From: Phyllobacterium bourgognense
Lineage (GTDB): Bacteria; Pseudomonadota; Alphaproteobacteria; Rhizobiales; Rhizobiaceae
Reading direction: 5' to 3'
DNA: 64,000 nt
Assembly: GCF_003337575.1 (NCBI RefSeq)
Contig: NZ_QPJM01000018.1
Span: 1 to 64,000, forward strand
Shown piece by piece: positions 9,323-21,308 of this stretch (the first letter of the stretch is position 1; every line of letters begins with the position of its first letter). The position numbers and the translations under genes were made by a program. The notes under the pieces were generated by a model, which was given only the letters and a program-made list of their open reading frames with translations, searched no databases and was not told where the DNA came from.

Positions 9323-9937
9323 ATGAAGTCAGAAGCACCCAAATCTCTGCCCTTCTATCAACTTTGCACACCGGTTTGTGCAATGATTTTTGCTATAGGT
9401 CTTGCAGGATGCTCTACCAGCGGCAGCAACAGCGATGACCCGAATAGTGAGAAGTCGCTTGCCACCGCGGAAGCGCAAAAACGCATAACAGCGTCCGAAT
9501 TGACAGCGTTCTGCCCCACCGTGACGATCCGCGAAGGCACCTCGGTCCTGACGAACTATGGAAAATCAGACAAGACGCCTGAGAACCTGATCTATCAAGC
9601 TTCAATCTCGAACCAGACGCGGTCGTGCCAGTCAAGCGACGGTACCATGACCATGAATGTAGCCGTTTCCGGCAAGGTCGTACCCGGTCCGAAATTCACA
9701 CCTGGCACAATCACAGTGCCTATCCGCGTCGCCGTCATTCAGGGAACAAATGTGCTGTACTCGACGCTGCACAAACAGGCGATCCCGGCTTCAGATGGGA
9801 GTGCTGCCACACAGTTCGTTTTCAACGATCCCAGTGTAAGTTTCCCAAAGCCAACCGCACAGAACATTCAGGTCTTTATTGGCTTCGACGAAGGGCCTGC
9901 AAGCGCGGCTTCAAAATCAAAGCCGAAAACACAGTGA
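9323..9937 (+). CDS. Predicted outer-membrane lipoprotein of unknown function (204 aa)
   Basis: I do not recognise the family. The N-terminus is a lipoprotein signal with lipobox LAGC (Cys at about residue 31), followed by a Ser/Asn/Asp-rich linker. The mature part of about 170 residues is mostly beta-type sequence with two further cysteines (FCPTVTIREG and RSCQSSDG). A strong AAGGAG ribosome site precedes the ATG, and a strong terminator follows the stop within a few bases, so it is probably a single-gene transcript. Confidence 0.8.
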   Translation: MKSEAPKSLPFYQLCTPVCAMIFAIGLAGCSTSGSNSDDPNSEKSLATAEAQKRITASELTAFCPTVTIREGTSVLTNYGKSDKTPENLIYQASISNQTRSCQSSDGTMTMNVAVSGKVVPGPKFTPGTITVPIRVAVIQGTNVLYSTLHKQAIPASDGSAATQFVFNDPSVSFPKPTAQNIQVFIGFDEGPASAASKSKPKTQ

Positions 9938-9968
9938 ATAAAGGCTGGCCCGGCGCCAGCCTTTATTT
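9938..9968. terminator. Bidirectional rho-independent terminator
   Basis: Perfect stem AATAAAGGCTGG / CCAGCCTTTATT with a 7-base loop, ending in TTTATTTAAA. It lies between the lipoprotein stop (9937) and the stop of the convergent HAD gene (9972), so it can serve both strands. Confidence 0.9.
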
Positions 9969-9971
9969 AAA

Positions 9972-11984
<2,013 letters not shown>

Positions 11985-12005
11985 GTCAGCGTTTCCGGCT
12001 GAAAC

Positions 12006-12617
12006 TCAGACGTTGATGCCCAGATTCTTCAGATCGGCCTTGAGCGTTTCAGGATCGATGAACTGCACCGATTGCCAACCTGCGGCCCTGGCACCGGCAA
12101 CATTCTTGGCGCTGTCATCGATGAAGAGTGTGGACGACGGGTCAAGGTCAAAGGTTGCGACATGGTGATCGTAGATCGCCTTGTCGGGCTTGATCAGGCC
12201 GACATCGCCGGAAATCGTAACGCCGCGGCTTTCGGTCAGGAACGGGTATCGTTCCCAAGCCTCGCGCAACGTGTCCGAGGCGAAATTGGTAAGCATGGTC
12301 ACATCGTGACCGTCTGCGATCAGCTTACGCATAATCTCGACGCTGCCATCGATCGAATGCGGAACCATCATGTGCCAGTTCTGGCGGAACGCGCGGATGT
12401 GCTGCTCGCGGTCGGGAAAATCGGCGATCAATAGAGCCTCAGCCTCTGGCCATTTCCGTCCACGATCCTGCTCGACATTCCACTCGTGCGTGCAGACATT
12501 GTCGAAGAACCATTTGCGCTCAGTGGCATCGGGAATGACATCCAGGAAGGCGGCATGCGGGTCATAATGAATAAGAACCATGCCAATGTCGAAAACGATA
12601 TGCTTGACCTGTGTCAT
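12006..12617 (-). CDS. HAD-superfamily hydrolase (203 aa)
   Basis: HAD-IA type phosphatase or dehalogenase: motif I VFDIGMVLIHYD, then a WNVEQDRGR cap region, motif II MLTNFAS, motif III GLIKPDKAIYDH and motif IV LFIDDSAKNVAGAR. The ATG at 12617 has AAGGAG upstream, and the gene follows mutY with only one base between stop and start, so the two are probably co-transcribed. The substrate is unknown. Confidence 0.88.
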   Translation of the reverse strand: MTQVKHIVFDIGMVLIHYDPHAAFLDVIPDATERKWFFDNVCTHEWNVEQDRGRKWPEAEALLIADFPDREQHIRAFRQNWHMMVPHSIDGSVEIMRKLIADGHDVTMLTNFASDTLREAWERYPFLTESRGVTISGDVGLIKPDKAIYDHHVATFDLDPSSTLFIDDSAKNVAGARAAGWQSVQFIDPETLKADLKNLGINV

Positions 12618-12618
12618 T

Positions 12619-13689
12619 CTAATTTCTTCTCCTTGCAAACGCATCTGGAACGGCGGCAGCAATGGCCTTTTTCATGACGGTGGGCAAGGCTTCGCCTCCC
12701 AATTTATCGACCTTGACCCACCAACCGCCAGCCACAATGTCTTTCTCTACGTCATGGGCTTTGTAGATTTTAAGACGCAATTCGAAATGCGTAAAAACAT
12801 GGGTAATGTTGCCGGTGGCGACCCAGTTTGCGGGAAAGGGGGCTGCATCCAATTCGGTTTCCCCATCTAGGCGTGCCGTCCATGATGTCGTTGGAACTTC
12901 CGCCATTCCGCCAAGCAATCCCGTCTCTGCACGGCTACGTAAATATAGCTCATCATTCGAAATAGCGACGAAGGCAGCTCCAACGCGAACAGGCTTCTCT
13001 TTCTTGGGCGCTTTCACGGGAAAGAATTCCGGATCGGTGGTTTTCAACGCCTGGCAATTGTCGTTGAGCGGGCAAATGACGCAAGCCGGTCGCCGAGGGG
13101 TACAGATCGTCGCTCCGAGATCCATCATTGCCTGCGCAAAATCCCCCGATCTTTCATCAGGTGTAAGCGCCTGCATGCGCGAGCGAATTTCCGGCTTGGC
13201 GAGCGGCAGGGGGGTAGCGAGGGCATAGAGCCGCGTGATGACGCGCTCCACATTCCCGTCGACAACGGCCATGGGCAGATCGAACGCGATCGAGGCGATC
13301 GCGGCCGCTGTATAATCGCCGATACCGGGCAGCGATTTCAAGCTGGCGAGATCGGACGGGAAATGCCCGCCATATTCTGCACAGATGATATCGGCACACT
13401 TCTTCAGGTTTCGCGCGCGCGAATAATAACCAAGACCAGCCCAGGCACGCAAAACATCGTCCTGGCTCGCGGCGGCCAAGTCCACCACTGTCGGCCATTT
13501 TTCTATGAAAACGCGGAAATAGGATTTGACGGCTTCAACCGTCGTTTGTTGCAGCATGATTTCGGAAAGCCAGATCCGATAGGGATCGGCAGTGATGCCT
13601 GCGAGACGCTCGCGCGGCGAAATGCGCCATGGTAGAGTTCGATGATGGGAATCATACCATAGCAACAGGCGGGTGGTTATTGGTTGCAT
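12619..13689 (-). CDS. A/G-specific adenine glycosylase MutY (356 aa)
   Basis: DNA repair glycosylase that removes adenine mispaired with 8-oxoguanine. Visible are the SEIMLQQT motif, the helix-hairpin-helix LPGIGDYTAAAIAS followed by the catalytic Asp in AVVDGNVERV, the four-cysteine iron-sulfur loop (CTPRRPACVICPLNDNC) and a C-terminal NUDIX-like 8-oxoG recognition domain. The ATG at 13689 follows TTTGGA; a TTG nine bases upstream is the alternative. Confidence 0.95.
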   Translation of the reverse strand: MQPITTRLLLWYDSHHRTLPWRISPRERLAGITADPYRIWLSEIMLQQTTVEAVKSYFRVFIEKWPTVVDLAAASQDDVLRAWAGLGYYSRARNLKKCADIICAEYGGHFPSDLASLKSLPGIGDYTAAAIASIAFDLPMAVVDGNVERVITRLYALATPLPLAKPEIRSRMQALTPDERSGDFAQAMMDLGATICTPRRPACVICPLNDNCQALKTTDPEFFPVKAPKKEKPVRVGAAFVAISNDELYLRSRAETGLLGGMAEVPTTSWTARLDGETELDAAPFPANWVATGNITHVFTHFELRLKIYKAHDVEKDIVAGGWWVKVDKLGGEALPTVMKKAIAAAVPDAFARRRN

Positions 13690-13775
13690 CAATTCCAAAC
13701 TGCGCTACACGAAGCCTTGACGGTTCTTATAAAAACGGTTGCAAGCATGAATTTCATAATCATTCGGAACCTTAA

Positions 13776-15119
13776 ATGCTTCCAGATCAATTAGCCAAAG
13801 CGTTGATGCTCCCTACAAGGGGGCATTTCATCGGAATCGATCGCAACAATCGTCTCTTCACATTTGTGTTTGCGCTGTTTCCCGGTCTGCTGGCAAGCGG
13901 AACTTCCGTGACCCTAGTCTGTGCCTTTTTATGGGCGATCGTTTCACTCGCTGCAAAACGTTTTCGGTTCGAGATGAGCAGAACCGACAAGATCGTGGGC
14001 TGGTGTCTGACCTTCTACGTTTTCGTGACCATACTTTCAGTGGTCGTGCATCCCGATGCGTCGAAGGGGATTCCCTTCATCTTCAAGATGATTCCCTTCC
14101 TCGCAATCTGGGCTGTGCTGCCGCGACTTCGAGCGAGCCTTCCCGGTCGTCTTGTGCCCTTTTTGATCACCGGTGCTGGCATCGGCATGATCGGTTCGCT
14201 CATATTCAGCATCGTCCAGATTTCCTTTCTGTCGCCTCGCGCCGAAGGGGGCGCCGGGAATGCTGCGGTATTCGGACTGTTTACGGTGTTGTTTGGCAGC
14301 ATTTCACTGCTCAATGCGCATTCAGACAGCAGGACCGAGCGATTTATTGCAATCGCTGGTTTTGCATGTGGTCTTGTCTGTGCATTTCTCTCCGGCACGC
14401 GTTCGGCCTGGCTGGTCATGCCTGTAAACTTTGCCGTTCTGTATTGGTACTTGCGAGGACAAACCCTGCCGACAATCACCAATGTCGTGAAGGTCGTTGG
14501 AGCCGTCACAATCGTTGCGATCATCGCCATTGCGGCGATGAAGGTGACGGAGCGGTATCATGCGCTCGAAAGCGATATCGTGCAGCTGGATCGCCAGCCA
14601 GACAGTATCAATTCGCTCAATGCGCGACTGATGCTGTGGTCGGCCGCCAAGCGCGCTTTGCTGGCATCGCCATTGATCGGCTATGGTCCGCAAAATCGCA
14701 TGTCGCGGGTCAACGAGATCTTGAATTTGCCTCCTGACAAGAAAATGTCTTTTACGCACGTACACAACGGCTTTTTGAATGCCGCTGTCGACGGCGGTGT
14801 ATTGGGTGTGCTGGCGGTGCTCGGGCTTCTTGCTGCTCCGATAATCGCGGCGCGCAAGAAGGTGCCCGGGCCGGGCCGGGATCTTGCAATCGCTATTTCC
14901 CTATTGCTGGTGAGCAGTTATGTGATTACGGGCATGCTGGGTATCATGTTCGGTCACGACGCGACGGACGCGGTTTTCATTTACCTGACGATGATGATCT
15001 GTTGGATATCCGGAACCTCGCCCTATCTGTCGATACCGCAGTTGGCCGCGCATGCCGAAGCCGACGAGCTTACCTTGAGTGAGTTCGACCAAAAGCTCGC
15101 CATGGCGAAGATCGATTAG
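13776..15119 (+). CDS. O-antigen ligase / polymerase-like membrane protein (447 aa)
   Basis: Polytopic membrane protein with about 11-12 hydrophobic segments and the Wzy_C/WaaL signature region: a GTRSAWLV motif at about residue 207 and, in the large periplasmic loop, HVHNGFLNAAVDGG at about residues 328-341. Such proteins join polysaccharide to lipid A-core or polymerise repeat units. The following gene, a UDP-sugar epimerase, begins 18 bases later, supporting a surface-polysaccharide operon. Ligase versus polymerase cannot be decided from sequence. Confidence 0.85.
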   Translation: MLPDQLAKALMLPTRGHFIGIDRNNRLFTFVFALFPGLLASGTSVTLVCAFLWAIVSLAAKRFRFEMSRTDKIVGWCLTFYVFVTILSVVVHPDASKGIPFIFKMIPFLAIWAVLPRLRASLPGRLVPFLITGAGIGMIGSLIFSIVQISFLSPRAEGGAGNAAVFGLFTVLFGSISLLNAHSDSRTERFIAIAGFACGLVCAFLSGTRSAWLVMPVNFAVLYWYLRGQTLPTITNVVKVVGAVTIVAIIAIAAMKVTERYHALESDIVQLDRQPDSINSLNARLMLWSAAKRALLASPLIGYGPQNRMSRVNEILNLPPDKKMSFTHVHNGFLNAAVDGGVLGVLAVLGLLAAPIIAARKKVPGPGRDLAIAISLLLVSSYVITGMLGIMFGHDATDAVFIYLTMMICWISGTSPYLSIPQLAAHAEADELTLSEFDQKLAMAKID

Positions 15120-15137
15120 AATGATGTTGGGTAATTT

Positions 15138-16112
15138 ATGAAGGCCATCGTTACTGGAGCAGCTGGTTTTATCGGATTTCACGTTGCGCGACGGCTCGCC
15201 AGCGAAGGCTTTGACATTATCGCGATCGACAATCTCAACGACTATTATCCAGTAGCGCTCAAGGAAGCCCGGCTCTCCGCGCTGGATGGTCTTTCCAATA
15301 TCCGTTTTGTCCGTGGTAACATAGCCGATCCCCAAGGGCTTTCCGCTGCGATCGGCGATGATACGGATGCCGACATCATAGTGCATCTCGCAGCGCAGGC
15401 CGGCGTACGCTACTCGGTCGAAAACCCGGCGGCCTATGTCGATGCCAACGTACATGGCCAGGTGACGATATTCGAGCAGGCGTTGAAAATGCCGAAACGG
15501 CCCCCCGTGGTTTATGCGAGTTCCTCATCGGTCTACGGCGCAAATACCAAAGTGCCTTTCTCGGAAAACGATCCCGTCGATCATCCCGTTTCGGTCTATG
15601 CTGCGACCAAGCGCTCGGCTGAGCTTCTTGCCCACTCCTATGGGCACGTGCACAAGATTGTTTCGACAGGTCTGCGCTTTTTCACTGTCTATGGCCCCTA
15701 TGGTCGCCCTGACATGGCCCCCTGGCTTTTTACGGATGCGATTTTGCAAGGCAAGCCGATCAAGGTTTACAATCACGGCCACATGCAGCGCGATTTCACG
15801 TTCATTGATGACATCGTCAGCGGTGTTTATGGCGCCGTAAATCGCATTCTCTCCCATCCCGAAGGAACGGCACCAGTCTATAATCTCGGCAACAACAAGC
15901 CGGTCGCCTTGATGCGTTTTATCGAAATCATCGAAAATGCCTGTGGTCGAGAGGCGATCAAACAATTTGAGCCGATGCCCCCCGCTGATGTTAAATGTAC
16001 ATATGCGGACATCGACCTTGCATCACGGGACCTCGGTTTTTCGCCCGCTACCACGCTGGAACAAGGTATTCCTTTGTTCGTTGAATGGTTCCGCGGCTAT
16101 AATGGCCGCTGA
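15138..16112 (+). CDS. NAD-dependent UDP-sugar epimerase, probably UDP-glucuronate 4-epimerase (324 aa)
   Basis: Extended short-chain dehydrogenase. GAAGFIGFHVARRL is the NAD-binding loop at residues 7-20, NLNDYYPVALKEARL matches UDP-glucuronate epimerases, YAATK holds the catalytic Tyr and Lys, and TVYGPYGRPDMAP matches the substrate loop. It would make UDP-galacturonate for lipopolysaccharide or capsule, as LpsL does in Sinorhizobium. Its position behind a ligase-like gene fits that role. The exact sugar specificity is inferred. Confidence 0.88.
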   Translation: MKAIVTGAAGFIGFHVARRLASEGFDIIAIDNLNDYYPVALKEARLSALDGLSNIRFVRGNIADPQGLSAAIGDDTDADIIVHLAAQAGVRYSVENPAAYVDANVHGQVTIFEQALKMPKRPPVVYASSSSVYGANTKVPFSENDPVDHPVSVYAATKRSAELLAHSYGHVHKIVSTGLRFFTVYGPYGRPDMAPWLFTDAILQGKPIKVYNHGHMQRDFTFIDDIVSGVYGAVNRILSHPEGTAPVYNLGNNKPVALMRFIEIIENACGREAIKQFEPMPPADVKCTYADIDLASRDLGFSPATTLEQGIPLFVEWFRGYNGR

Positions 16113-16141
16113 GACTCCTCTGAAACAGGTGCGATAGGCCA

Positions 16142-16642
16142 ATGAGCGATGATCGCAGAAAAAAAGGCTTTCGCCCACTTGCCGACCCAGCTGCAGGAAT
16201 TCTTGATCCTGTGTTGCGCAAGCGCGCGGGGATAACGATCGAACTTGTTCAGGCCTGGGAAGAGATTGTCGGACCGGCCGTCGGCGCGCAATCGAGACCG
16301 CTCAAACTTCTTTGGCCGCGCCGGGCACATGAGAATGATCCGTTCCAGCCGGCAACGTTAGTGGTCGCATGTCAAGGTTTTACGGCCATGCGAATTCAAC
16401 ACGAAACGGGCGAAATCATCAGCCGCGTCAATGCATTTCTGGGCTTTGCAGCTGTCGGCAGGATCAAGATCGAACAGAAGCCTGTCGAGCAGCCGGTTGC
16501 CAAACGCCGGACCTTGCCGCCAGTGGACGCGGCAACAGCCGACAAGATCAGCCGCTCCGTCGAGCCGATCGAGGATGATGGTCTACGCGAGGCGCTGCAA
16601 CGGCTGGGACAGAGTATTCATGCCGACAAGATGAAACGATAA
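16142..16642 (+). CDS. DUF721/DciA-like protein (166 aa)
   Basis: The N-terminal 115 residues match the DUF721 family, related to DciA, which loads the replicative helicase in bacteria lacking DnaC or DnaI. Features are an N-terminal basic stretch, the helix with AGITIELVQAWEEIVGPAVG, and a beta segment with LVVACQGFTAMRIQHE. The C-terminal tail is variable and charged. It begins 29 bases after the epimerase gene and may share its transcript. The helicase-loading role is inferred from the family. Confidence 0.8.
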   Translation: MSDDRRKKGFRPLADPAAGILDPVLRKRAGITIELVQAWEEIVGPAVGAQSRPLKLLWPRRAHENDPFQPATLVVACQGFTAMRIQHETGEIISRVNAFLGFAAVGRIKIEQKPVEQPVAKRRTLPPVDAATADKISRSVEPIEDDGLREALQRLGQSIHADKMKR

Positions 16643-16719
16643 TTCTAATAGTGTGAATTCATTGATGTCGCATCACGAAAAATTCAAAGACAGAACGTAT
16701 ACCGTGCCTTAAAGAAACA

Positions 16720-16862
16720 AGGGGCTGTTGGTATTCACGCTCTGACGGCCTGCGAATGGCGTTTTTCTGCGCTCCGGTGCTCACGTACCTTAAAGTACGC
16801 TTCGCTCCGGTGCTCGAAACCACCATTTTCGTCGCTTCAGAGCATGAATTTCAACAGCCCCT
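16720..16862. repeat. Palindromic intergenic element, family R1, copy 3
   Basis: The arms AGGGGCTGTTGGTATTCACG and its near-complement, ending TTTCAACAGCCCCT, close the element almost perfectly. The core reads GCTCACGTACC, TTA, AAGTACGCTTCG and GTGCTCGAAACC. It lies between the DciA-like gene and dsbA. Confidence 0.88.
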
Positions 16863-16922
16863 GGGCCACTAACGAGTCAAAGACTTGTAATTGCATAACC
16901 AACACCGGAGACAGGTGATCTT

Positions 16923-17621
16923 ATGACTGAATTGCTGACACGCAGAAAAATTCTGACGCTCGCCGCTGTTTCCACGGCCGCCATCGCTTTGGCCGCTGGC
17001 ACGGAGGCTTGGGCACAAGACGCTACTCCTGTCCCGAATGCATCCGATGTAAAGGTTCCGCCTGCGGCAGGGACAGTCGATGAGGCGAAGCTGCTTGCGC
17101 CCGGCACCTTGAAAGATATCGTGATGGGCAAGGCCGAAGCGCCTGTGACGATCGTTGAATACGCATCGATGACGTGCCCGCACTGCGCGCATTTCGCAAC
17201 GACAACCCTGCCCACGATCAAGGAAAAATATATTGATACGGGCAAGGCCAAGCTCATCCTGCGCGAATTCCCGTTTGACCCACGCGCGGCGGCCGCCTTC
17301 ATGTTGGCACGTTGTGCTCCTGAAGAGCGCTACTACCCGCTGGTTGAAGTTCTATTCAAACAGCAGGAACAGTGGGCAGGTGCGGCAAATGCAGAAGAAC
17401 CTTTGCTGCAAATCTCCAAATTGGCCGGTTTTACACAGGAGTCCTTCAAGGCGTGCTTGACGAACCAAAAACTTCTGGATGATGTGAATGCTGTGCGTGA
17501 GCGCGGAGCCAATGAATTTGGAGTGAATGCTACTCCAACATTCTTCATCAATGGCAGCAGATACTCGGGAGCCCTTTCGGTTGACGAAATGTCAGCGATT
17601 ATTGACGGACTGCTTAAGTAA
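16923..17621 (+). CDS. DsbA-family thiol-disulfide oxidoreductase (232 aa)
   Basis: Periplasmic thioredoxin-fold protein with a signal containing twin arginines (TRRKIL) and a hydrophobic stretch ending AWAQD. The active site CPHC lies in EYASMTCPHCAHF (about residues 83-86) and the cis-proline motif is NATPTFFING. Such DsbA/Com1-like proteins oxidise or isomerise disulfides in exported proteins. An AGGTG ribosome site precedes the ATG. Gene order dsbA-smc is common in Rhizobiales. Whether export is by Tat or Sec is not certain. Confidence 0.9.
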   Translation: MTELLTRRKILTLAAVSTAAIALAAGTEAWAQDATPVPNASDVKVPPAAGTVDEAKLLAPGTLKDIVMGKAEAPVTIVEYASMTCPHCAHFATTTLPTIKEKYIDTGKAKLILREFPFDPRAAAAFMLARCAPEERYYPLVEVLFKQQEQWAGAANAEEPLLQISKLAGFTQESFKACLTNQKLLDDVNAVRERGANEFGVNATPTFFINGSRYSGALSVDEMSAIIDGLLK

Positions 17622-17705
17622 CCGCCACCCGGTTTTCGGCGGATGCTTCGTTGCGTCCGCCGTCCAATCTCTTGCATGTGCGGTGTTTGTCGGAAAGGGC
17701 ATCTG

Positions 17706-20700
17706 ATGCGCTTTACCAAGCTCCGCCTGCTCGGCTTCAAATCATTCGTAGAACCTGCAGAATTCGTCATTGAAAGTGGCTTGACCGGCGTCGTCGGTCC
17801 CAATGGCTGCGGCAAGTCCAATCTCGTTGAAGCGCTGCGCTGGGTGATGGGCGAAAGCTCGTACAAGAACATGCGCGCCTCCGGCATGGACGATGTAATC
17901 TTTTCCGGATCGGGGACACGGCCGTCACGCAATACGGCGGAAGTGACGCTCTTCCTCGACAATCAGGATCGCAGTGCGCCGTCCGCATTCAACAATGCCG
18001 ACGAGCTCCAGGTTTCGAGGCGCATAGAGCGCGAGGCCGGCTCGGTCTATCGCATCAACGGCAAGGATGCGCGCGCCAAGGACGTGCAATTGCTGTTTGC
18101 CGATCAATCGACAGGCGCACGTTCGCCTTCGATGGTCGGGCAGGGCCGTATCGGTGAGCTTATCCAGGCGAAACCCCAGGCACGCCGGGCCTTGCTGGAA
18201 GAGGCCGCTGGGATCTCCGGCCTGCATACCCGTCGCCATGAGGCTGAACTGCGTCTACGGGCAGCGGAACAGAACCTTGAGCGGCTCGAGGATGTCGTCG
18301 GTGAGCTTGAAACGCAGATCGAAAGTCTGAAGCGGCAGTCGCGTCAGGCAAATCGCTTTAAAAGCCTGTCCGCCGATATACGCCGGTCGGAAGCCATTCT
18401 TCTGCATCTGAAGTGGTCCGTTGCCAAGGCGCAGGAAGGCGAGGCGCAATCGGCGCTCTCGGTGGCGACGGTTAGCGTCGGCGATCAGGCACAAAAGCAG
18501 ATGAACGCCGCCAAGGAACAGGCGATCGGCGCACATAAATTGCCTGATTTGCGCGATGCAGAAGCCAAGGCAGCGGCGATATTACAGCGTCTGACCATCG
18601 CGCGGTCGCAGCTCAATGAGGAAGCCGAGCGGATGCAGGCGCGCCAGAACGAACTGGAAAAGCGCCTCGTTCAGTTCACTGCCGATATTGCTCGCGAGGA
18701 GCAGATGGTGCGCGACAACGCCGATGTGCTGGCACGTCTCGACACGGAGGAGCGGTCACTCAACGAAGAAAATGCTAATGCTGGCGAACGCGAGATCGAA
18801 ACGCGTGCAGAATTCGAGCGCGCCGATGCCAAGCTGAAAGAAAGCGAAGCAGCACTAGCTAAAGTTACTGCCGAGCGCGCAGAAGCCTCGGCCGAACGTG
18901 CGCAGGTCGAGCGGAACCTGCGCGAGAGTGCCGAGCGGCGCGAGCGCCTCATGCGTCAGATGAGCGATGTGGAGCGCGACTTGTCTGCAGTCGCAGCCCA
19001 GATCGGCGCGTTGGCCGATCCTGTCGAGAAACAAGGTCAGGTGGAAACCGCCGAAGCCGCACTCGAGCACGCCGAAGAATCTGCACTCACTGCCGAAGCA
19101 GCTGTGGAAACCGCGCGTCGGCGGGAGGCCGAACTTCGCCAACCCCTGCAGGAAGCGCGCAGCAATCTGGGTCGTATAGAGACGGAAGCGAATACGCTCG
19201 CCAAGATGATCAACCTTGGCGGGTCAGACCTTTTTCCCGCGGTCGTGGAGGCGCTGAAAGTCGAGAAGGGTTATGAAATAGCTCTTGGAGCTGCCTTGGG
19301 TGAGGATCTTGACGCACCCACGGACAAAAGCGCTCCGGTCTTCTGGGGTGAAGTAGACGGTTCGGGGGACCCGGCAATGCCGGCAGGTCTTCAATCCCTG
19401 GCGGAATTTGTCCGGGCTCCGCGCCAACTGGCGCGCCGTCTTGCCCAGATCGGTATTGTCACTGAAGCCGACGGAATGCGGCTACAGTCTGCGCTGAAGC
19501 CCGGTCAGCGGCTGGTCAGCCGTGACGGCGCGTTGTGGCGCTGGGATGGCTATACGGCGAGCGCCGATGCACCGACGCCGGCCGCGCAGCGCCTTGCCCA
19601 GAAGAATCGTTTGGCGGAACTCGATCTTGAAGTTGTTGAGGCAACGAAAATCCTGCGTGCTGCGGAAGCCGGAATAGTCGCTGCCGAAGCAGCCGTACGG
19701 CAATCCGTCGAAACGGAGCGAACTGCACGTGATCAATTGCGTGGCATGCAACGCTCCGTCACCGATGCGCGCGAAGGCTTGGCTGCCGCCGAACGTGCCG
19801 CGGGGCAATTGTCCAGCCGCCGCGCCGCTCTCGAAGAGGGCAGGGCGCGCCTTGCCGAAAACCTGGAGGAAACCCAGGAGCAATTCCTGGAGGCGGAAAC
19901 CCGGCTGTCGAGTGCTGCCGATCTTGATGAAGTCAACATCCGGCTCGCCAATTTGACGAGCGAAGTGACGCTTGACCGCGCTGCACTGGCGGAAGCCCGC
20001 GCGATTCATGATGGTCTGCGCCGAGAAGGCGAAAATCGTATGCGTCGCCTCGAAGCGATTGGTCACGAACGCAAGAGCTGGGTCAACCGCGCTGATAATG
20101 CCGACCGGCAGATCACGTCACTTTACGAACGCCGCCTCGAAGCAGAGCGCGAGGCGGAAAACCTCGCTGACGCGCCCGACGAACTTGCCGAGCGCAATAG
20201 GACATTGCTCTCACAATTGTCCGAAGCAGAGGCATTGCGTAAGGATGCAGCCGACAAGCTTGCCATTGCAGAAAACAGGCAACGGGAACTCGACCAGCTT
20301 GCAACCGATGCCATTCAGGCTTTGGCTACAGCGCGCGAGGGCAGGGCACGCGCCGAGGAACGGCTCGCTGCCGCGCAAGAGCGCCGTAAGGATGCCGAAA
20401 CCCGCATTGCCGAGGCGCTGCATTGTGCGCCGCATGAGGTGATGAAGCTGACCGGGCTCGGCCCAGATGATCCACTGCCGGATGTAGATGCAACGGAGCG
20501 CAATCTGGAGCGTCTCAAGATCGAGCGCGAACGCCTCGGGGCGGTCAACCTGCGGGCTGAGGAAGAACAAGACGAACTTTCCGCGCGGCTTGAGACGATC
20601 GTCAGCGAGCGTGAAGATATCATCGAGGCGGTGAAGAAACTGCGGCAGGCGATCCAGAGTTTGAACCGGGAGGGGCGCGAACGGCTCTTGGCCGCGTTCG

Positions 20701-21161
20701 AAGTGGTCAACGTCCAGTTTCAACGCTTGTTCACACACCTCTTCGGTGGCGGCACGGCAGAGCTGCAATTGATCGAGTCCGACGATCCGCTGGAAGCGGG
20801 CCTCGAAATCCTTGCCCGCCCGCCCGGCAAGAAGCCGCAGACGATGACGCTCCTGTCAGGCGGCGAACAGGCGTTGACCGCAATGGCTTTGATATTTGCG
20901 GTGTTCCTCACAAATCCCGCACCGATCTGCGTTCTCGATGAAGTGGACGCGCCACTCGACGATCATAATGTCGAGCGTTTCTGCAATTTGATGGATGAAA
21001 TGGCAGCGTCCACCGATACGCGGTTTGTCGTCATCACCCACAATCCCATCACCATGGCACGGATGAACCGGCTCTTCGGCGTGACTATGGCCGAACAGGG
21101 CGTGAGCCAGCTGGTCTCCGTCGATCTCCAGACCGCCGAGCAGCTGCGTGAGGCAAGCTGA
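17706..21161 (+). CDS. Chromosome segregation ATPase SMC (1151 aa)
   Basis: Structural maintenance of chromosomes protein, which with ScpA and ScpB forms the condensin that aligns chromosome arms. Walker A GPNGCGKSN is at residues 31-39, long coiled coils run at about 165-500 and 660-960, a hinge region lies around 510-640 (GYEIALGAALGEDL), the signature LSGGEQALTA is near 1050 and Walker B CVLDEVDAPLDD near 1080. Full family length. The ATG at 17706 directly starts the ATPase head; the open frame upstream adds 21 unrelated codons. Confidence 0.96.
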   Translation: MRFTKLRLLGFKSFVEPAEFVIESGLTGVVGPNGCGKSNLVEALRWVMGESSYKNMRASGMDDVIFSGSGTRPSRNTAEVTLFLDNQDRSAPSAFNNADELQVSRRIEREAGSVYRINGKDARAKDVQLLFADQSTGARSPSMVGQGRIGELIQAKPQARRALLEEAAGISGLHTRRHEAELRLRAAEQNLERLEDVVGELETQIESLKRQSRQANRFKSLSADIRRSEAILLHLKWSVAKAQEGEAQSALSVATVSVGDQAQKQMNAAKEQAIGAHKLPDLRDAEAKAAAILQRLTIARSQLNEEAERMQARQNELEKRLVQFTADIAREEQMVRDNADVLARLDTEERSLNEENANAGEREIETRAEFERADAKLKESEAALAKVTAERAEASAERAQVERNLRESAERRERLMRQMSDVERDLSAVAAQIGALADPVEKQGQVETAEAALEHAEESALTAEAAVETARRREAELRQPLQEARSNLGRIETEANTLAKMINLGGSDLFPAVVEALKVEKGYEIALGAALGEDLDAPTDKSAPVFWGEVDGSGDPAMPAGLQSLAEFVRAPRQLARRLAQIGIVTEADGMRLQSALKPGQRLVSRDGALWRWDGYTASADAPTPAAQRLAQKNRLAELDLEVVEATKILRAAEAGIVAAEAAVRQSVETERTARDQLRGMQRSVTDAREGLAAAERAAGQLSSRRAALEEGRARLAENLEETQEQFLEAETRLSSAADLDEVNIRLANLTSEVTLDRAALAEARAIHDGLRREGENRMRRLEAIGHERKSWVNRADNADRQITSLYERRLEAEREAENLADAPDELAERNRTLLSQLSEAEALRKDAADKLAIAENRQRELDQLATDAIQALATAREGRARAEERLAAAQERRKDAETRIAEALHCAPHEVMKLTGLGPDDPLPDVDATERNLERLKIERERLGAVNLRAEEEQDELSARLETIVSEREDIIEAVKKLRQAIQSLNREGRERLLAAFEVVNVQFQRLFTHLFGGGTAELQLIESDDPLEAGLEILARPPGKKPQTMTLLSGGEQALTAMALIFAVFLTNPAPICVLDEVDAPLDDHNVERFCNLMDEMAASTDTRFVVITHNPITMARMNRLFGVTMAEQGVSQLVSVDLQTAEQLREAS

Positions 21162-21308
21162 CCGATCCGTAAATGACGAAGGATTTCAAAGCTTAATGCG
21201 GATTTACTCTGCTAATCGATTTGAATGCTGCGATGCAGCATTTTTTGATGGTGCTTGACGAATTGATCGCGTAGACCTCTCTTGTGTTTCAGCGGCAGGG
21301 AGGCTGCA